Shown here: positions 8,398 to 15,730 of the stretch, one piece after another
Layout: each line of letters begins with the position of its first letter
Numbering within the stretch: position 1 is the stretch's first letter
Origin: Pseudoduganella armeniaca
GTDB lineage: Bacteria; Pseudomonadota; Gammaproteobacteria; Burkholderiales; Burkholderiaceae_D
Direction: 5' to 3'
NCBI RefSeq assembly: GCF_003028855.1
Contig: NZ_CP028324.1
Coordinates: 868,001-932,000 of the forward strand
DNA: 64,000 nt
The notes under the pieces: model-generated
The model's input: only the letters and a program-made list of their open reading frames with translations
The model's database searches: none
What the model was told of the DNA's origin: nothing
Translations under genes and position numbers: made by a program

Positions 8398-8490
8398 CCG
8401 CGGGGTCGCCAGCGCATGCGCGACCTGCCCGCGGGACCGGCCCGGGCATTGCCTGACGAGGCCTGCAACAACCGTACGCGCGACGGTGAA
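8398..8490 (+). ncRNA. Structured leader or small RNA upstream of the 8536 gene
   Basis: Two strong stem-loops precede an intrinsic terminator. The first pairs CCGCGGG (8398-8404) with CCCGCGG (8428-8434) and, inside, GTCGC with GCGAC. The second pairs ACCGT (8471-8475) with ACGGT (8483-8487). A TATGAT -10 candidate lies at 8384-8389 without a good -35. This could be a stand-alone small RNA or an attenuator-type leader. No known riboswitch class is recognised. Confidence 0.4.
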
Positions 8491-8517
8491 ACGCGCGATC
8501 AGCATGCGCGTTTTTTT
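8491..8517 (+). terminator. Intrinsic terminator just upstream of a start codon
   Basis: ACGCGC (8491-8496) pairs with GCGCGT (8506-8511), followed by seven T. It ends 18 bases before the ATG at 8536. ACGCGCGA also occurs at 8476-8483 and could compete for the same partner strand, giving an alternative antiterminated fold. Confidence 0.7.
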
Positions 8518-8535
8518 GCATTCGATGCAGTGGGC

Positions 8536-8817
8536 ATGACCGAAGACATCTGGGTAAAAGGGTACGTCTATAGCGTGGACGTGGCGGAAGAGCCGGCCGG
8601 CAAATATCGCGGCCAGATCCATATCAAGTCACATCGCTATTCTGGCCGCACGTTCGAGCCGCCTGTCGTCATCGAAACGCCGGCCGCGTTCAAGCGCGAG
8701 CATGCCGCCGAGATCGAGGCCCGCGCCCTTGCGCGCGAGCTGATCGACAGCGGCAATCTGGAGGACCGCCTGCGCCCCGCGCCAGCCGACGTGGCAGTGC
8801 CGCAAACGACACACTAG
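8536..8817 (+). CDS. Hypothetical protein, 93 residues
   Basis: I do not recognise this protein. From the ATG at 8536 it starts MTEDIWVKGYVYSVDVAEEP; the middle is Arg/His-rich (IHIKSHRYSGRTF), followed by a charged helical segment rich in Ala and Glu and a proline-rich tail. There is no signal peptide or membrane segment. The open frame extends back to 8389, but that part covers the structured leader and terminator, so the start at 8536 is preferred. The terminator 18 bases upstream suggests control by attenuation. Confidence 0.55.
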   Translation: MTEDIWVKGYVYSVDVAEEPAGKYRGQIHIKSHRYSGRTFEPPVVIETPAAFKREHAAEIEARALARELIDSGNLEDRLRPAPADVAVPQTTH

Positions 8818-8884
8818 CGCGCGGCCACGGCATCCTGCAACACTGCGCCCCTGGCGAGCGCAGCGTCACGGCTTTGCCGGCAGC

Positions 8885-10981
8885 TTACAACTCCACCTTC
8901 AACCGTGCCACGATGCTGCGCTGCGCGCCCGGCATCACGTACAGGTTGTTCCAGGACGACGTGTAATAGGTGCGATCGAACAGGTTGTGCACGTCCACCG
9001 CCAGGCGTACCGCTTTCGTCAGCTGCCACCAGCTCGTCAGGCGCGCCGTCGTGTAGGCCGGCAGCGAGTAGGTGTCCGTGCTGTTGCCGGCGCGGTTGCC
9101 CACGTAGTTGATGCCGGCACCGATGCCGTAGCGCCTGCCGTTGGCCAGCGTGTCCTCGCGCAGCGCCAGGAGACCCGCGCTCCATTCCGGTACATTGGCC
9201 AGGCGGGCGCCGGAGGGCAGGGTCTTGTCCCTGGTCACGCGGGCATCGTCGTACGACAGGTTGCCGCTGACGCGCCAGTGCCGGTCCACCTGGCCGTACA
9301 CGTCCGCCTCGAAGCCCGTGCTCTCGATCTTGCCGGCGGCGACCGAGTAGCCCGGCACGTCGCTGGCCGTCAGCACGTTGGTCTTGGCGATGTCGTAGAC
9401 GGCCACGTTGGCGCCCAGGCGCTCGTCGCGCGTCTGCAGCTTCCAGCCGGCCTCGTAGGCGGTGGAGCGCTGCGGGTCGAACGGCTTGCCGGCGATGTCC
9501 GTGCCGTTATTGGCGCGGAACGACTTGCCGGCCGAGACGTACAGCGAGCTCCACTCGTTCGGCAGCCACGTCAGGCCGGCGCGCGGCGACACGGCACTCT
9601 GGTCGCGCGACGTGCTGGTCTTCGCGACGCGGTTGTCCAGCTCCTGGCTGTAGTCGTCGTGGCGCAGGCCAGCCAGCAGCTTCCATTGCGGCGACAGGCT
9701 CAGCTGGTCCTGCACGAACACAGCCTTCACGCGCTGGCGCTCGTCCGAGCTGGAGGTGCGCGTGGTCAGTGCTGGCCTTGGCGTGCCGTAGACCGGGTTG
9801 TGGATGTCGACCGGGTAATTGGCCGAGCGCAGGATTTCCGTGTTCATCCACAGGCGCGATGCTTCCGCGCCAACCAGCAGCGTGTGGCCAATGGTGCCGG
9901 TGTTGAATTTGCCTTCCAGCTCCGCCTGTACCGCCACGTCGCGCGACGGCAGCTGGCGCCAGGTGGCCTGGCGGTTCAGGGTGCGGCTGTCCGCCGCCAG
10001 CGACGTCGCTTCCGTGTAGTTGCCGTCGAACGTGCTTTCCTTGTAGCTGGCACCCAGCTTCATGCGCCAGTTGTCGGCCAGCGTACGCTCCAGCGTGAGC
10101 TGGTTGGTGTCGCTCGTCAGCGTCATGTTGCCATCGCCCGGTTCGTTCAGCACGCGGTCGCGCGGCAGCGTGCCCAGCACGCCGCGCACGTTGATCACGC
10201 CCCGGTCCAGCGGCGTGTCGGCACGCAGGAATTCGCCCTCGTAGTTCAGCGTGGTGCGGCTGTCGATCAGCCATGTCAGCGCCGGCGCCAGCAGCGTGCG
10301 GTTATTGCCCAGCAGGTCGGAGCGGCTGTCGCCTTCTTCCACCATCGCGTTGAAGCGATAGGCCACGCTGCTGCCCAGCGCGCCCGTGCTGTCGAACGTG
10401 CCGCGGCGCAGGCCGCGGCTGCCCACGCTGAACTCGGCCACATTGTGCGTCGAGAACTTGGGCTTCTTGGTGACGATGTTGATGGTGCCGCCCGGTTCGC
10501 TGCTGCCGTACACGGCGCCAGCGGGGCCCTTCAGGAATTCGAAGCGTTCGACGGTGAAAGTGTCGCGCGGCGGGTTGTAGCCGCGCGAGCCGGGGAAACC
10601 GTTGACGAGGAAGCCCATGTCCGTGCTGGAGAAACCGCGGATGGCGTAGTTGTCCCAGGTGCCGCCGAAGTCGTTCAGCCGCGCCACGCCGCTGACGAAA
10701 TCGACGGTATCGGCCAGGCGCAGCGCGCCCAGGTCTTCCAGCTGCTGGGTGCCGATCACGCGCACGGCTTGCGGTACCTCGCGCAGCGGCGTATCGGTGC
10801 GGGTGGCGCCGCTGCTGTGCTGCGGGTTGTAGCCGCCCGTGCGCTCGCCGGCCACGGTCACCTGCGGCAACGGCGCTTCAGCAGGTTCATCGACGGCGGC
10901 GACGGCGCCCAGCGGAGCGGCAAGCAGGCCGAGCGCCAGCAGGCGCGCGGCGGTGGCGAAAGGGGTGGGGCGGGACAGCAT
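8885..10981 (-). CDS. TonB-dependent siderophore receptor
   Basis: 698-residue receptor of the FhuA/FpvA type: signal peptide, TonB-box-like LPQVTVAGERT, plug domain with TPLREVPQAVRVIGTQQLED, DNYAIRGFSS and GAVYGSSEPGGTINIVTKKP, and a 22-strand-type barrel ending SIVARLKVEL. It probably imports a ferric siderophore. I chose the ATG at 10981 because AAGGA lies 6 bases before it; the ATG at 10987 overlaps that site. A Fur box at 11015-11037 lies directly upstream, so iron repression is expected. No siderophore biosynthesis genes are adjacent. Confidence 0.9.
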   Translation of the reverse strand: MLSRPTPFATAARLLALGLLAAPLGAVAAVDEPAEAPLPQVTVAGERTGGYNPQHSSGATRTDTPLREVPQAVRVIGTQQLEDLGALRLADTVDFVSGVARLNDFGGTWDNYAIRGFSSTDMGFLVNGFPGSRGYNPPRDTFTVERFEFLKGPAGAVYGSSEPGGTINIVTKKPKFSTHNVAEFSVGSRGLRRGTFDSTGALGSSVAYRFNAMVEEGDSRSDLLGNNRTLLAPALTWLIDSRTTLNYEGEFLRADTPLDRGVINVRGVLGTLPRDRVLNEPGDGNMTLTSDTNQLTLERTLADNWRMKLGASYKESTFDGNYTEATSLAADSRTLNRQATWRQLPSRDVAVQAELEGKFNTGTIGHTLLVGAEASRLWMNTEILRSANYPVDIHNPVYGTPRPALTTRTSSSDERQRVKAVFVQDQLSLSPQWKLLAGLRHDDYSQELDNRVAKTSTSRDQSAVSPRAGLTWLPNEWSSLYVSAGKSFRANNGTDIAGKPFDPQRSTAYEAGWKLQTRDERLGANVAVYDIAKTNVLTASDVPGYSVAAGKIESTGFEADVYGQVDRHWRVSGNLSYDDARVTRDKTLPSGARLANVPEWSAGLLALREDTLANGRRYGIGAGINYVGNRAGNSTDTYSLPAYTTARLTSWWQLTKAVRLAVDVHNLFDRTYYTSSWNNLYVMPGAQRSIVARLKVEL

Positions 10982-11014
10982 GGGCATTCCTTGCAAGACG
11001 AAACTCAGCATTAT

Positions 11015-11037
11015 AAATGAGAATCATTTGCATTATC
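11015..11037 (-). promoter_or_regulatory. Fur box
   Basis: On the minus strand the region reads GATAATGCAAATGATTCTCA followed by TTT, close to the Fur consensus GATAATGATAATCATTATC. It lies about 35 bases upstream of the siderophore receptor start, the usual place for Fur repression. Confidence 0.75.
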
Positions 11038-11071
11038 GGATTGCCGCCGCGCCCGGCCTGCCGTCAGTCCG

Positions 11072-11578
11072 TCAGCCCTTCAAGTCGAGATCGAGCAGGA
11101 CGGCATACGCCAGCCGCTTGCCTTCCCACAGGTTGCCGCCGCGAATGGCCGCGTCGCAGGATGTCAACTGGCCGGCGATTTCCTGCCGGGCCAGGCGCAG
11201 GCGCAGGGCCAGCGCTTCCTTCGGTGCCAGGTAGCCCACCATCTCGCCGCTGACGAAGACGGCCACGGCCTTGTCCTCGTATGGGTTGGCGTCGTCAGGC
11301 AGCAGCAGCGCCGTGTGGCGGGCGTCGGCCTTGCCGTCGCCATGTTCGCCCGCCAGGCGGCGGATCGTGTCGCGGTAGCGCGACTCGCCCAGTACTTCGA
11401 CGTCGAACTGCGCGCCGCCATCGGCCCAGTGCAGCACGGGCGCGCCTTCCGGCACGGGCGTATACGAGCCGGCATCGGGCCGGACCGGCAATGGCGGCGC
11501 CTTCGGCCGTCCTTTCAGGAGGAAAAACAGCGCCAGCAGCGCGACGACGATGATTGCCAGGTTCAGTGCTTCAGCCAT
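11072..11578 (-). CDS. Membrane-anchored HIRAN-domain protein
   Basis: 168 residues: one N-terminal membrane helix (LNLAIIVVALLALFFLL, residues 4-20), a proline-rich linker, then a HIRAN-like domain with YRDTIRRLAGEHG, LLLPDDANPYEDKAVAVFV and GEMVGYLAPKEAL. HIRAN domains bind DNA ends in helicases such as Rad5/HLTF. Stand-alone, membrane-tethered versions are common in bacteria but poorly understood. The ATG at 11578 begins the membrane helix; longer in-frame starts run into the histidine kinase gene. It lies between the kinase and the siderophore receptor, all on the minus strand. Confidence 0.7.
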   Translation of the reverse strand: MAEALNLAIIVVALLALFFLLKGRPKAPPLPVRPDAGSYTPVPEGAPVLHWADGGAQFDVEVLGESRYRDTIRRLAGEHGDGKADARHTALLLPDDANPYEDKAVAVFVSGEMVGYLAPKEALALRLRLARQEIAGQLTSCDAAIRGGNLWEGKRLAYAVLLDLDLKG

Positions 11579-11612
11579 GCGGGCGCATCCGGGAAATGAA
11601 AGAGGGGCGCCA

Positions 11613-12794
11613 TTATCGCAGGCCGGCCGGGATCGAGAACGTGAATGCCGTCTGGCCGTGCGCCGAGACCACTTCGAGCAGGCCGTGATGGGCGCGCGCG
11701 ATCTCGCTGGCGATGTACAGGCCCAGGCCCAGCCCGCGACGCGGCTGGCCGTCGTCGTCGCGCCAGTAGGGCTGGAACAGCTTGCCCAGCTTGGCCGGAT
11801 CGATGGTGTCGCCTTCGTTGGCAACGGTCAGCGTGAAGGTGCCGCCGGCCAGCCGGGCATCGACCCGCACCGGCGCATCCTTGCGGCCGTAGCGCAATGC
11901 GTTGGCCAGCAGGTTGGCCAGCACCTGGGCGACGCGGTCGCGGTTGCACCAGACCGTGCCGGGCACGTCGATCACCGCCTCGATGCGCTGGTCCGGATGT
12001 TCGTGCTGACACTCGGCCACGACCTGGCGCAACGCATCGTCCAGGTCGGCCACCGCCGCGGCGTCGAGGCCGATGCCGCCACCCAGGCGCCCGCGCGTGA
12101 AATCGAGCACGTCGTCGATCATGCGCGCGATGCGCTGGCCGCTGCGCTGCATGGTACGGGCGATCGTGCGGGTGCGCTCGTCGCCGCCGGCCTGCAGGAG
12201 GATTTCCGCGCCGTGCAGGATCGACGACAGCGGCGTGCGGATGTCATGCCCCAGCACGGCAATGAACTGCTCGCGCAGCATGGCGTTTTCCTTTTCGACC
12301 GACAGCTCGCTGTTGCGGTCCGCGTAGCGGCGCTCCGCTTCCAGCTGCTTCGAGATCAGCTGCGCGAACAGCGTCAGCGATTTCAGCGTCTTCGATTCGG
12401 ACAGCGGCAGCGGGCGCGGGTCCAGGCCGCACAACGTGCCGAAGAACTCGCCATCGATGCCGTGGATCGGGATCGACACGTAGCTCTCGAAGCCGTATTG
12501 GCGCGGCGTGGGATGGTTGTGGAACAGGTCGTCGCCGCTGACGTGGTCGATGACGATCGTGGCATTGGCCGCGCGCACGCTGCGGCACAGCGTGGTGCCC
12601 ACGTCCAGCTCGTCGCCGGGCGCCAGTCCGAACCCGAGCTGGTCCAGCACGGCGCAGGTGGTCCAGCTGGTTTCCGTCACGTGCGCGACACAGACAAACC
12701 GCAGGCCCGTCATTTCCGCCATGACGCTGAGGATATCCGGTACCGAAGGCAGCGCCTGGACGGCCTGCACGAAGGGTGGCCATGCTTGCTTCAT
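11613..12794 (-). CDS. GAF-domain sensor histidine kinase
   Basis: 393-residue cytoplasmic histidine kinase with no membrane segment. A GAF domain covers about residues 20-165 (CAVLDQLGF, LCRSVRAANATIVIDHV, SYVSIPI, FFGTLCGLDP). The HisKA dimerisation helix has the phospho-acceptor His in LGHDIRTPLSSIL, and the HATPase_c domain has NLLANALRYG, LGLGLYIASEIARAHHG. It would sense a soluble or bound ligand. No response regulator is adjacent, so it is an orphan kinase. The start at 12794 (MKQAWPPF) is preferred over upstream codons that overlap the trmB promoter region. Confidence 0.85.
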   Translation of the reverse strand: MKQAWPPFVQAVQALPSVPDILSVMAEMTGLRFVCVAHVTETSWTTCAVLDQLGFGLAPGDELDVGTTLCRSVRAANATIVIDHVSGDDLFHNHPTPRQYGFESYVSIPIHGIDGEFFGTLCGLDPRPLPLSESKTLKSLTLFAQLISKQLEAERRYADRNSELSVEKENAMLREQFIAVLGHDIRTPLSSILHGAEILLQAGGDERTRTIARTMQRSGQRIARMIDDVLDFTRGRLGGGIGLDAAAVADLDDALRQVVAECQHEHPDQRIEAVIDVPGTVWCNRDRVAQVLANLLANALRYGRKDAPVRVDARLAGGTFTLTVANEGDTIDPAKLGKLFQPYWRDDDGQPRRGLGLGLYIASEIARAHHGLLEVVSAHGQTAFTFSIPAGLR

Positions 12795-12861
12795 GATCTT
12801 TCTGGCGGATGGATGAATGGCAAGTGTAGCAGAGCCAGCGGGCCTTGGCCGCAACCCCCGG

Positions 12862-12870
12862 TGGTATAAT
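12862..12870 (+). promoter_or_regulatory. Extended -10 promoter of trmB
   Basis: TGGTATAAT is a perfect extended -10 element (TGnTATAAT), 35 bases before the trmB ATG. No good -35 is evident, as is usual for extended -10 promoters. Confidence 0.5.
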
Positions 12871-12904
12871 CGCCCATTTTTCGCCACTTTTTTCAGCAGA
12901 TTCC

Positions 12905-13624
12905 ATGTCTTCCGACACCCCACCGAAGGGCCCCGCCCGGTCCATGCTGTACGACCCGACCGAACACCGCATCCGCAGCTTCGTCACGCGCGCCGGCCGC
13001 CTCTCCACCGCGCAGGAGCGCGCCCTGAACGAGCTGGGACCGCGTTACATGATCGAATATGCCAAGGCGCCGCTCGACCTGGAGCAGGCCTTCGGCCGCA
13101 AGGCGCCGGTGATCCTGGAGATCGGCTTCGGCATGGGCCAGACCACGGCGCATATCGCCAAGCTGATGCCGGAGAAGGACTTCATCGGCGTCGAGGTGCA
13201 CACGCCCGGCGTCGGCAGCCTGCTGAAACTGATCGGCGAGGAGAACCTGACCAACCTGCGCGTGATCCAGCACGACGCCGTCGAGGTCCTGAACAACATG
13301 ATCGAGGCGGGCACGTTGGCCGGCGTGCACATCTATTTCCCCGACCCGTGGCACAAGGCACGTCACAACAAGCGCCGCCTGATCCAGGCGCCGTTCGTCA
13401 AGCTGCTGGTGGAAAAGCTGGCGCCGGGCGGCTACCTGCACCTGGCCACCGACTGGGAAGACTATGCCGTGCAGATGCTGGAAGTGCTGTCGGCCGAAGA
13501 GGGGCTGCAGAACACGGCCGAAGGCTACGCGCCGCAGCCGGCCTACCGCCCGCTGACCAAGTTCGAGAACCGCGGCCTGAAGCTGGGCCATGGCGTGTGG
13601 GACCTCGTCTTCACCAAGAAGTAA
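12905..13624 (+). CDS. trmB: tRNA (guanine-N7-)-methyltransferase TrmB
   Basis: 239-residue SAM-dependent enzyme that makes 7-methylguanosine at position 46 of tRNA variable loops. It shows the family blocks LEIGFGMGQTTAHIA (SAM-binding motif I), FIGVEVHTPGVGSLL, VHIYFPDPWHKARHNKRRL (the FPDPWHK..H.KRR signature) and HLATDWEDYA. The ATG at 12905 (MSSDTPPKG) gives the usual length. The gene is followed by a palindromic terminator. Confidence 0.95.
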   Translation: MSSDTPPKGPARSMLYDPTEHRIRSFVTRAGRLSTAQERALNELGPRYMIEYAKAPLDLEQAFGRKAPVILEIGFGMGQTTAHIAKLMPEKDFIGVEVHTPGVGSLLKLIGEENLTNLRVIQHDAVEVLNNMIEAGTLAGVHIYFPDPWHKARHNKRRLIQAPFVKLLVEKLAPGGYLHLATDWEDYAVQMLEVLSAEEGLQNTAEGYAPQPAYRPLTKFENRGLKLGHGVWDLVFTKK

Positions 13625-13632
13625 GCTCAGAC

Positions 13633-13658
13633 AAATCCGGGACTGTCCCGGATTTTTT
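13633..13658 (+). terminator. Palindromic terminator of trmB
   Basis: AATCCGGGAC-T-GTCCCGGATT is a perfect palindrome followed by a T run, 9 bases after the trmB stop. It is a member of the GGGACTGTCCC family. It also carries the stop codon of the opposing EamA gene. Confidence 0.85.
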
Positions 13659-14574
13659 ACCGCTGGCCGGAGCATTCCGGGACAGTCCCGGAATGCGCTG
13701 ACGGCAGACGCGCCGGCATGAACGCCAGCAGGTTGCCGCTGACCACCAGCGCCAGGCCGGCAAAGGCCGGGGCGCCCCAGCGGTAGTCCTCGAACAGCGC
13801 CGACACCGTCAGCGCCACGATGGGGAACAGCACCGTGCAGTAGGCGGCGCGGTCCGCGCCCAAGCGCCCCACCAACAGTAAATATGCCGTGAACGCGATC
13901 ACCGAACCGGGGATCGCCAGGTACAGCAGCGAGCCCACGTAGCGCACGTCCGTCTCGAACGTGAACGGCATGCCCAGCGCCAGCGCCAGCACGGTCAGGA
14001 TGGACGCGCCGATGAACATCGCCCACGTATTGGTCAAGAGCGGCGCCAGGCCCAGCGCCTGCATGCGCGACGACAGCAGGTTCCCCGCCGAGAAGCACAA
14101 CGTGCCCAGCACCGCCAGGCCCAGGCCGGCCAACATGCCGCTGTCGCGCCAGTGGCCCGCCATCTGCGGCAGGAACAGCAGCGCAATTCCGCCCAGTCCC
14201 AGCAGCGCGCCGCCGACGACGGCCGGCCGCACGGGGCGCCCCAGGAACAGCCGGCCGTTCAGCGCATTCCAGATCGGCGCGGTGGAGAACACGACCGCCA
14301 CCAAGCCGCTGGGCACATGTGCGCTGGCATAGTAGAAGCACAGGAAGTTACAGCAGAACAGCGCAACACCCTGCGCCAGCAGGTAGCGCCATGCCGCGCG
14401 CGGCGGCAGCACGGCTTTGCGCGCCAGGAAGAGGCAGGCCAGCAGCACGGCGGCGGCGATCCAGAAGCGGTAGGCGATCGACACGGGCGCGGGTACGACG
14501 CCCAGCTGCAGCTTGATGGCGATCCAGGTGGTGCCCCAGATCAGGACAGTAAGCAGGTAGAGAAACAGGTTCAT
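13657..14574 (-). CDS. EamA/DMT-family transporter
   Basis: 305-residue inner-membrane protein with about ten hydrophobic helices in two EamA repeats (LYLLTVLIWGTTWIAIKLQ at the start of repeat 1, LLTNTWAMFIGASILTVLA in repeat 2). DMT transporters export metabolites such as amino acids; the substrate here is unknown. It is divergent from an AraC-type regulator 125 bases away, which may control it. The C-terminal tail (HSGTVPECSGQR) is encoded by the intergenic palindrome at 13672-13696 rather than conserved coding sequence. Confidence 0.85.
   Translation of the reverse strand: MNLFLYLLTVLIWGTTWIAIKLQLGVVPAPVSIAYRFWIAAAVLLACLFLARKAVLPPRAAWRYLLAQGVALFCCNFLCFYYASAHVPSGLVAVVFSTAPIWNALNGRLFLGRPVRPAVVGGALLGLGGIALLFLPQMAGHWRDSGMLAGLGLAVLGTLCFSAGNLLSSRMQALGLAPLLTNTWAMFIGASILTVLALALGMPFTFETDVRYVGSLLYLAIPGSVIAFTAYLLLVGRLGADRAAYCTVLFPIVALTVSALFEDYRWGAPAFAGLALVVSGNLLAFMPARLPSAHSGTVPECSGQR
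13672..13696. repeat. GGGACAGTCCC-type palindrome inside the EamA 3' end
   Basis: GCATTCCGGGAC-A-GTCCCGGAATGC, a perfect 25-base palindrome, is the second copy in the trmB/EamA convergent gap. It is read through as the last codons of the EamA gene. Confidence 0.8.
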
Positions 14575-14699
14575 GGCGGCCCGACATCGTTGTTGATGCG
14601 GCCATTCTGTGGCCGCCGGCGCGGCGCCGGTTGTCCGATCTTGCGCATTTCCATGGCGGCCGCCGGCACGCGCGCCCACCAGGTGCTAGACTTTTTGCC

Positions 14700-15656
14700 A
14701 TGACCACCGAGCTCCAAGCCCCTCTTCCTGCCGGCCTGCGCATGACCGCGGCGGCCCGCAGCGCGCTGCAGACCGCGCCCGCCGACGCGCTGGGCCACGC
14801 CGTCTTCCGCACGATGTGCGGTACCGATGCGCAGCTGGAGCGCTTCGCCTGGCTGGGCGACGGCCTGGCGGCCGCCGTCTGGCAGCGCAATACGGATGAG
14901 GCCGAGACGGTCTACAGCGAGCCGGGCCACCATACGCTGTCGTGCTACCTGTACGGCGGTTACCGCATCGAGCGCAAGGGCGCGCCCGGCCACTTCGGCG
15001 GCCCGGGGCGGCTGTGCGCGCTGCCTGACTGGCACGAATCGCGCTGGTACGTGCGCGACCCGCTACGCCTGGTGCACTTGTATTTCATGCCGGCGCAGTT
15101 CACCCGCCGCGCCGTCGTGGAGCTCGACCGCGAGCCGCGCGAACTGACCCTGCAGGACCGGACCTATTTCGACGATCCCCAGCTGGCGCGCCAGTGCGAG
15201 GCGCTGCTGGACGTGCCTTGGCAAGGGGCGGACAACCTGCTGCGCGCCAACGAGACGGCGCATGCCGCGTTGTCCAGCCTGTTGCATGGCCAGGTTGCCG
15301 TCCGGCCGAACCTGCGCTTGCGCGGAGGCCTGGCCCCATACCTGCGCCGCCGGCTGGCCGACTATATCGAGGCGCACCTGCATGAAGGGCTGACCTTGGG
15401 GATGCTGGCCACATTGGCCAATCTGTCGGAATTCCACCTGGCGCGCATGTTCCGCGTGTCGTTCGGCATGCCGCCGTCGGCCTGGATCGCGGCGCGCCGC
15501 ATCGACCGCGCCCGCCAGCTATTGAAAATGGACACGCTGCCGTTGCAGCAGGTGGCCGACGCCTGCGGCTATGCCGACCTCTCGCACTTCAGCCACCGCT
15601 TCCGCGCCGCCGTCGGCGTGCCGCCGGGGCAGTACCGGCGCATCCTGGGCATCTGA
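14700..15656 (+). CDS. AraC-family transcriptional regulator
   Basis: 318 residues. The N-terminal sensing half contains a cupin-like stretch (LSCYLYGGYRIERKG, CALPDWHESRWYVRDPL). The C-terminal AraC DNA-binding domain with two helix-turn-helices starts near residue 220 (LADYIEAHLHEGLTLGMLA, FHLARMFRVSFGMPPSAWI, VADACGYADLSHFSHRFRA). The start at 14700 (MTTELQAP) fits the domain boundary. It is divergent from the EamA transporter and probably regulates it. Confidence 0.88.
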   Translation: MTTELQAPLPAGLRMTAAARSALQTAPADALGHAVFRTMCGTDAQLERFAWLGDGLAAAVWQRNTDEAETVYSEPGHHTLSCYLYGGYRIERKGAPGHFGGPGRLCALPDWHESRWYVRDPLRLVHLYFMPAQFTRRAVVELDREPRELTLQDRTYFDDPQLARQCEALLDVPWQGADNLLRANETAHAALSSLLHGQVAVRPNLRLRGGLAPYLRRRLADYIEAHLHEGLTLGMLATLANLSEFHLARMFRVSFGMPPSAWIAARRIDRARQLLKMDTLPLQQVADACGYADLSHFSHRFRAAVGVPPGQYRRILGI

Positions 15657-15661
15657 GTGGA

Positions 15662-15712
15662 TGAGCTTGTGTCCCGTTTCGGTGACTGACCCCGTGGTGG
15701 GACACGAACTCA
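15662..15712. repeat. Convergent-gap inverted repeat (GTGTCCC/GGGACAC)
   Basis: TGAGCTTGTGTCCC and GGGACACGAACTCA form an interrupted stem between the converging araC-type and recQ genes, with GACTGACCCC in the loop. It is probably a two-way terminator and a variant of the palindrome family seen elsewhere here. Confidence 0.6.
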
Positions 15713-15730
15713 GCCGTTGTCACCGCTTTT

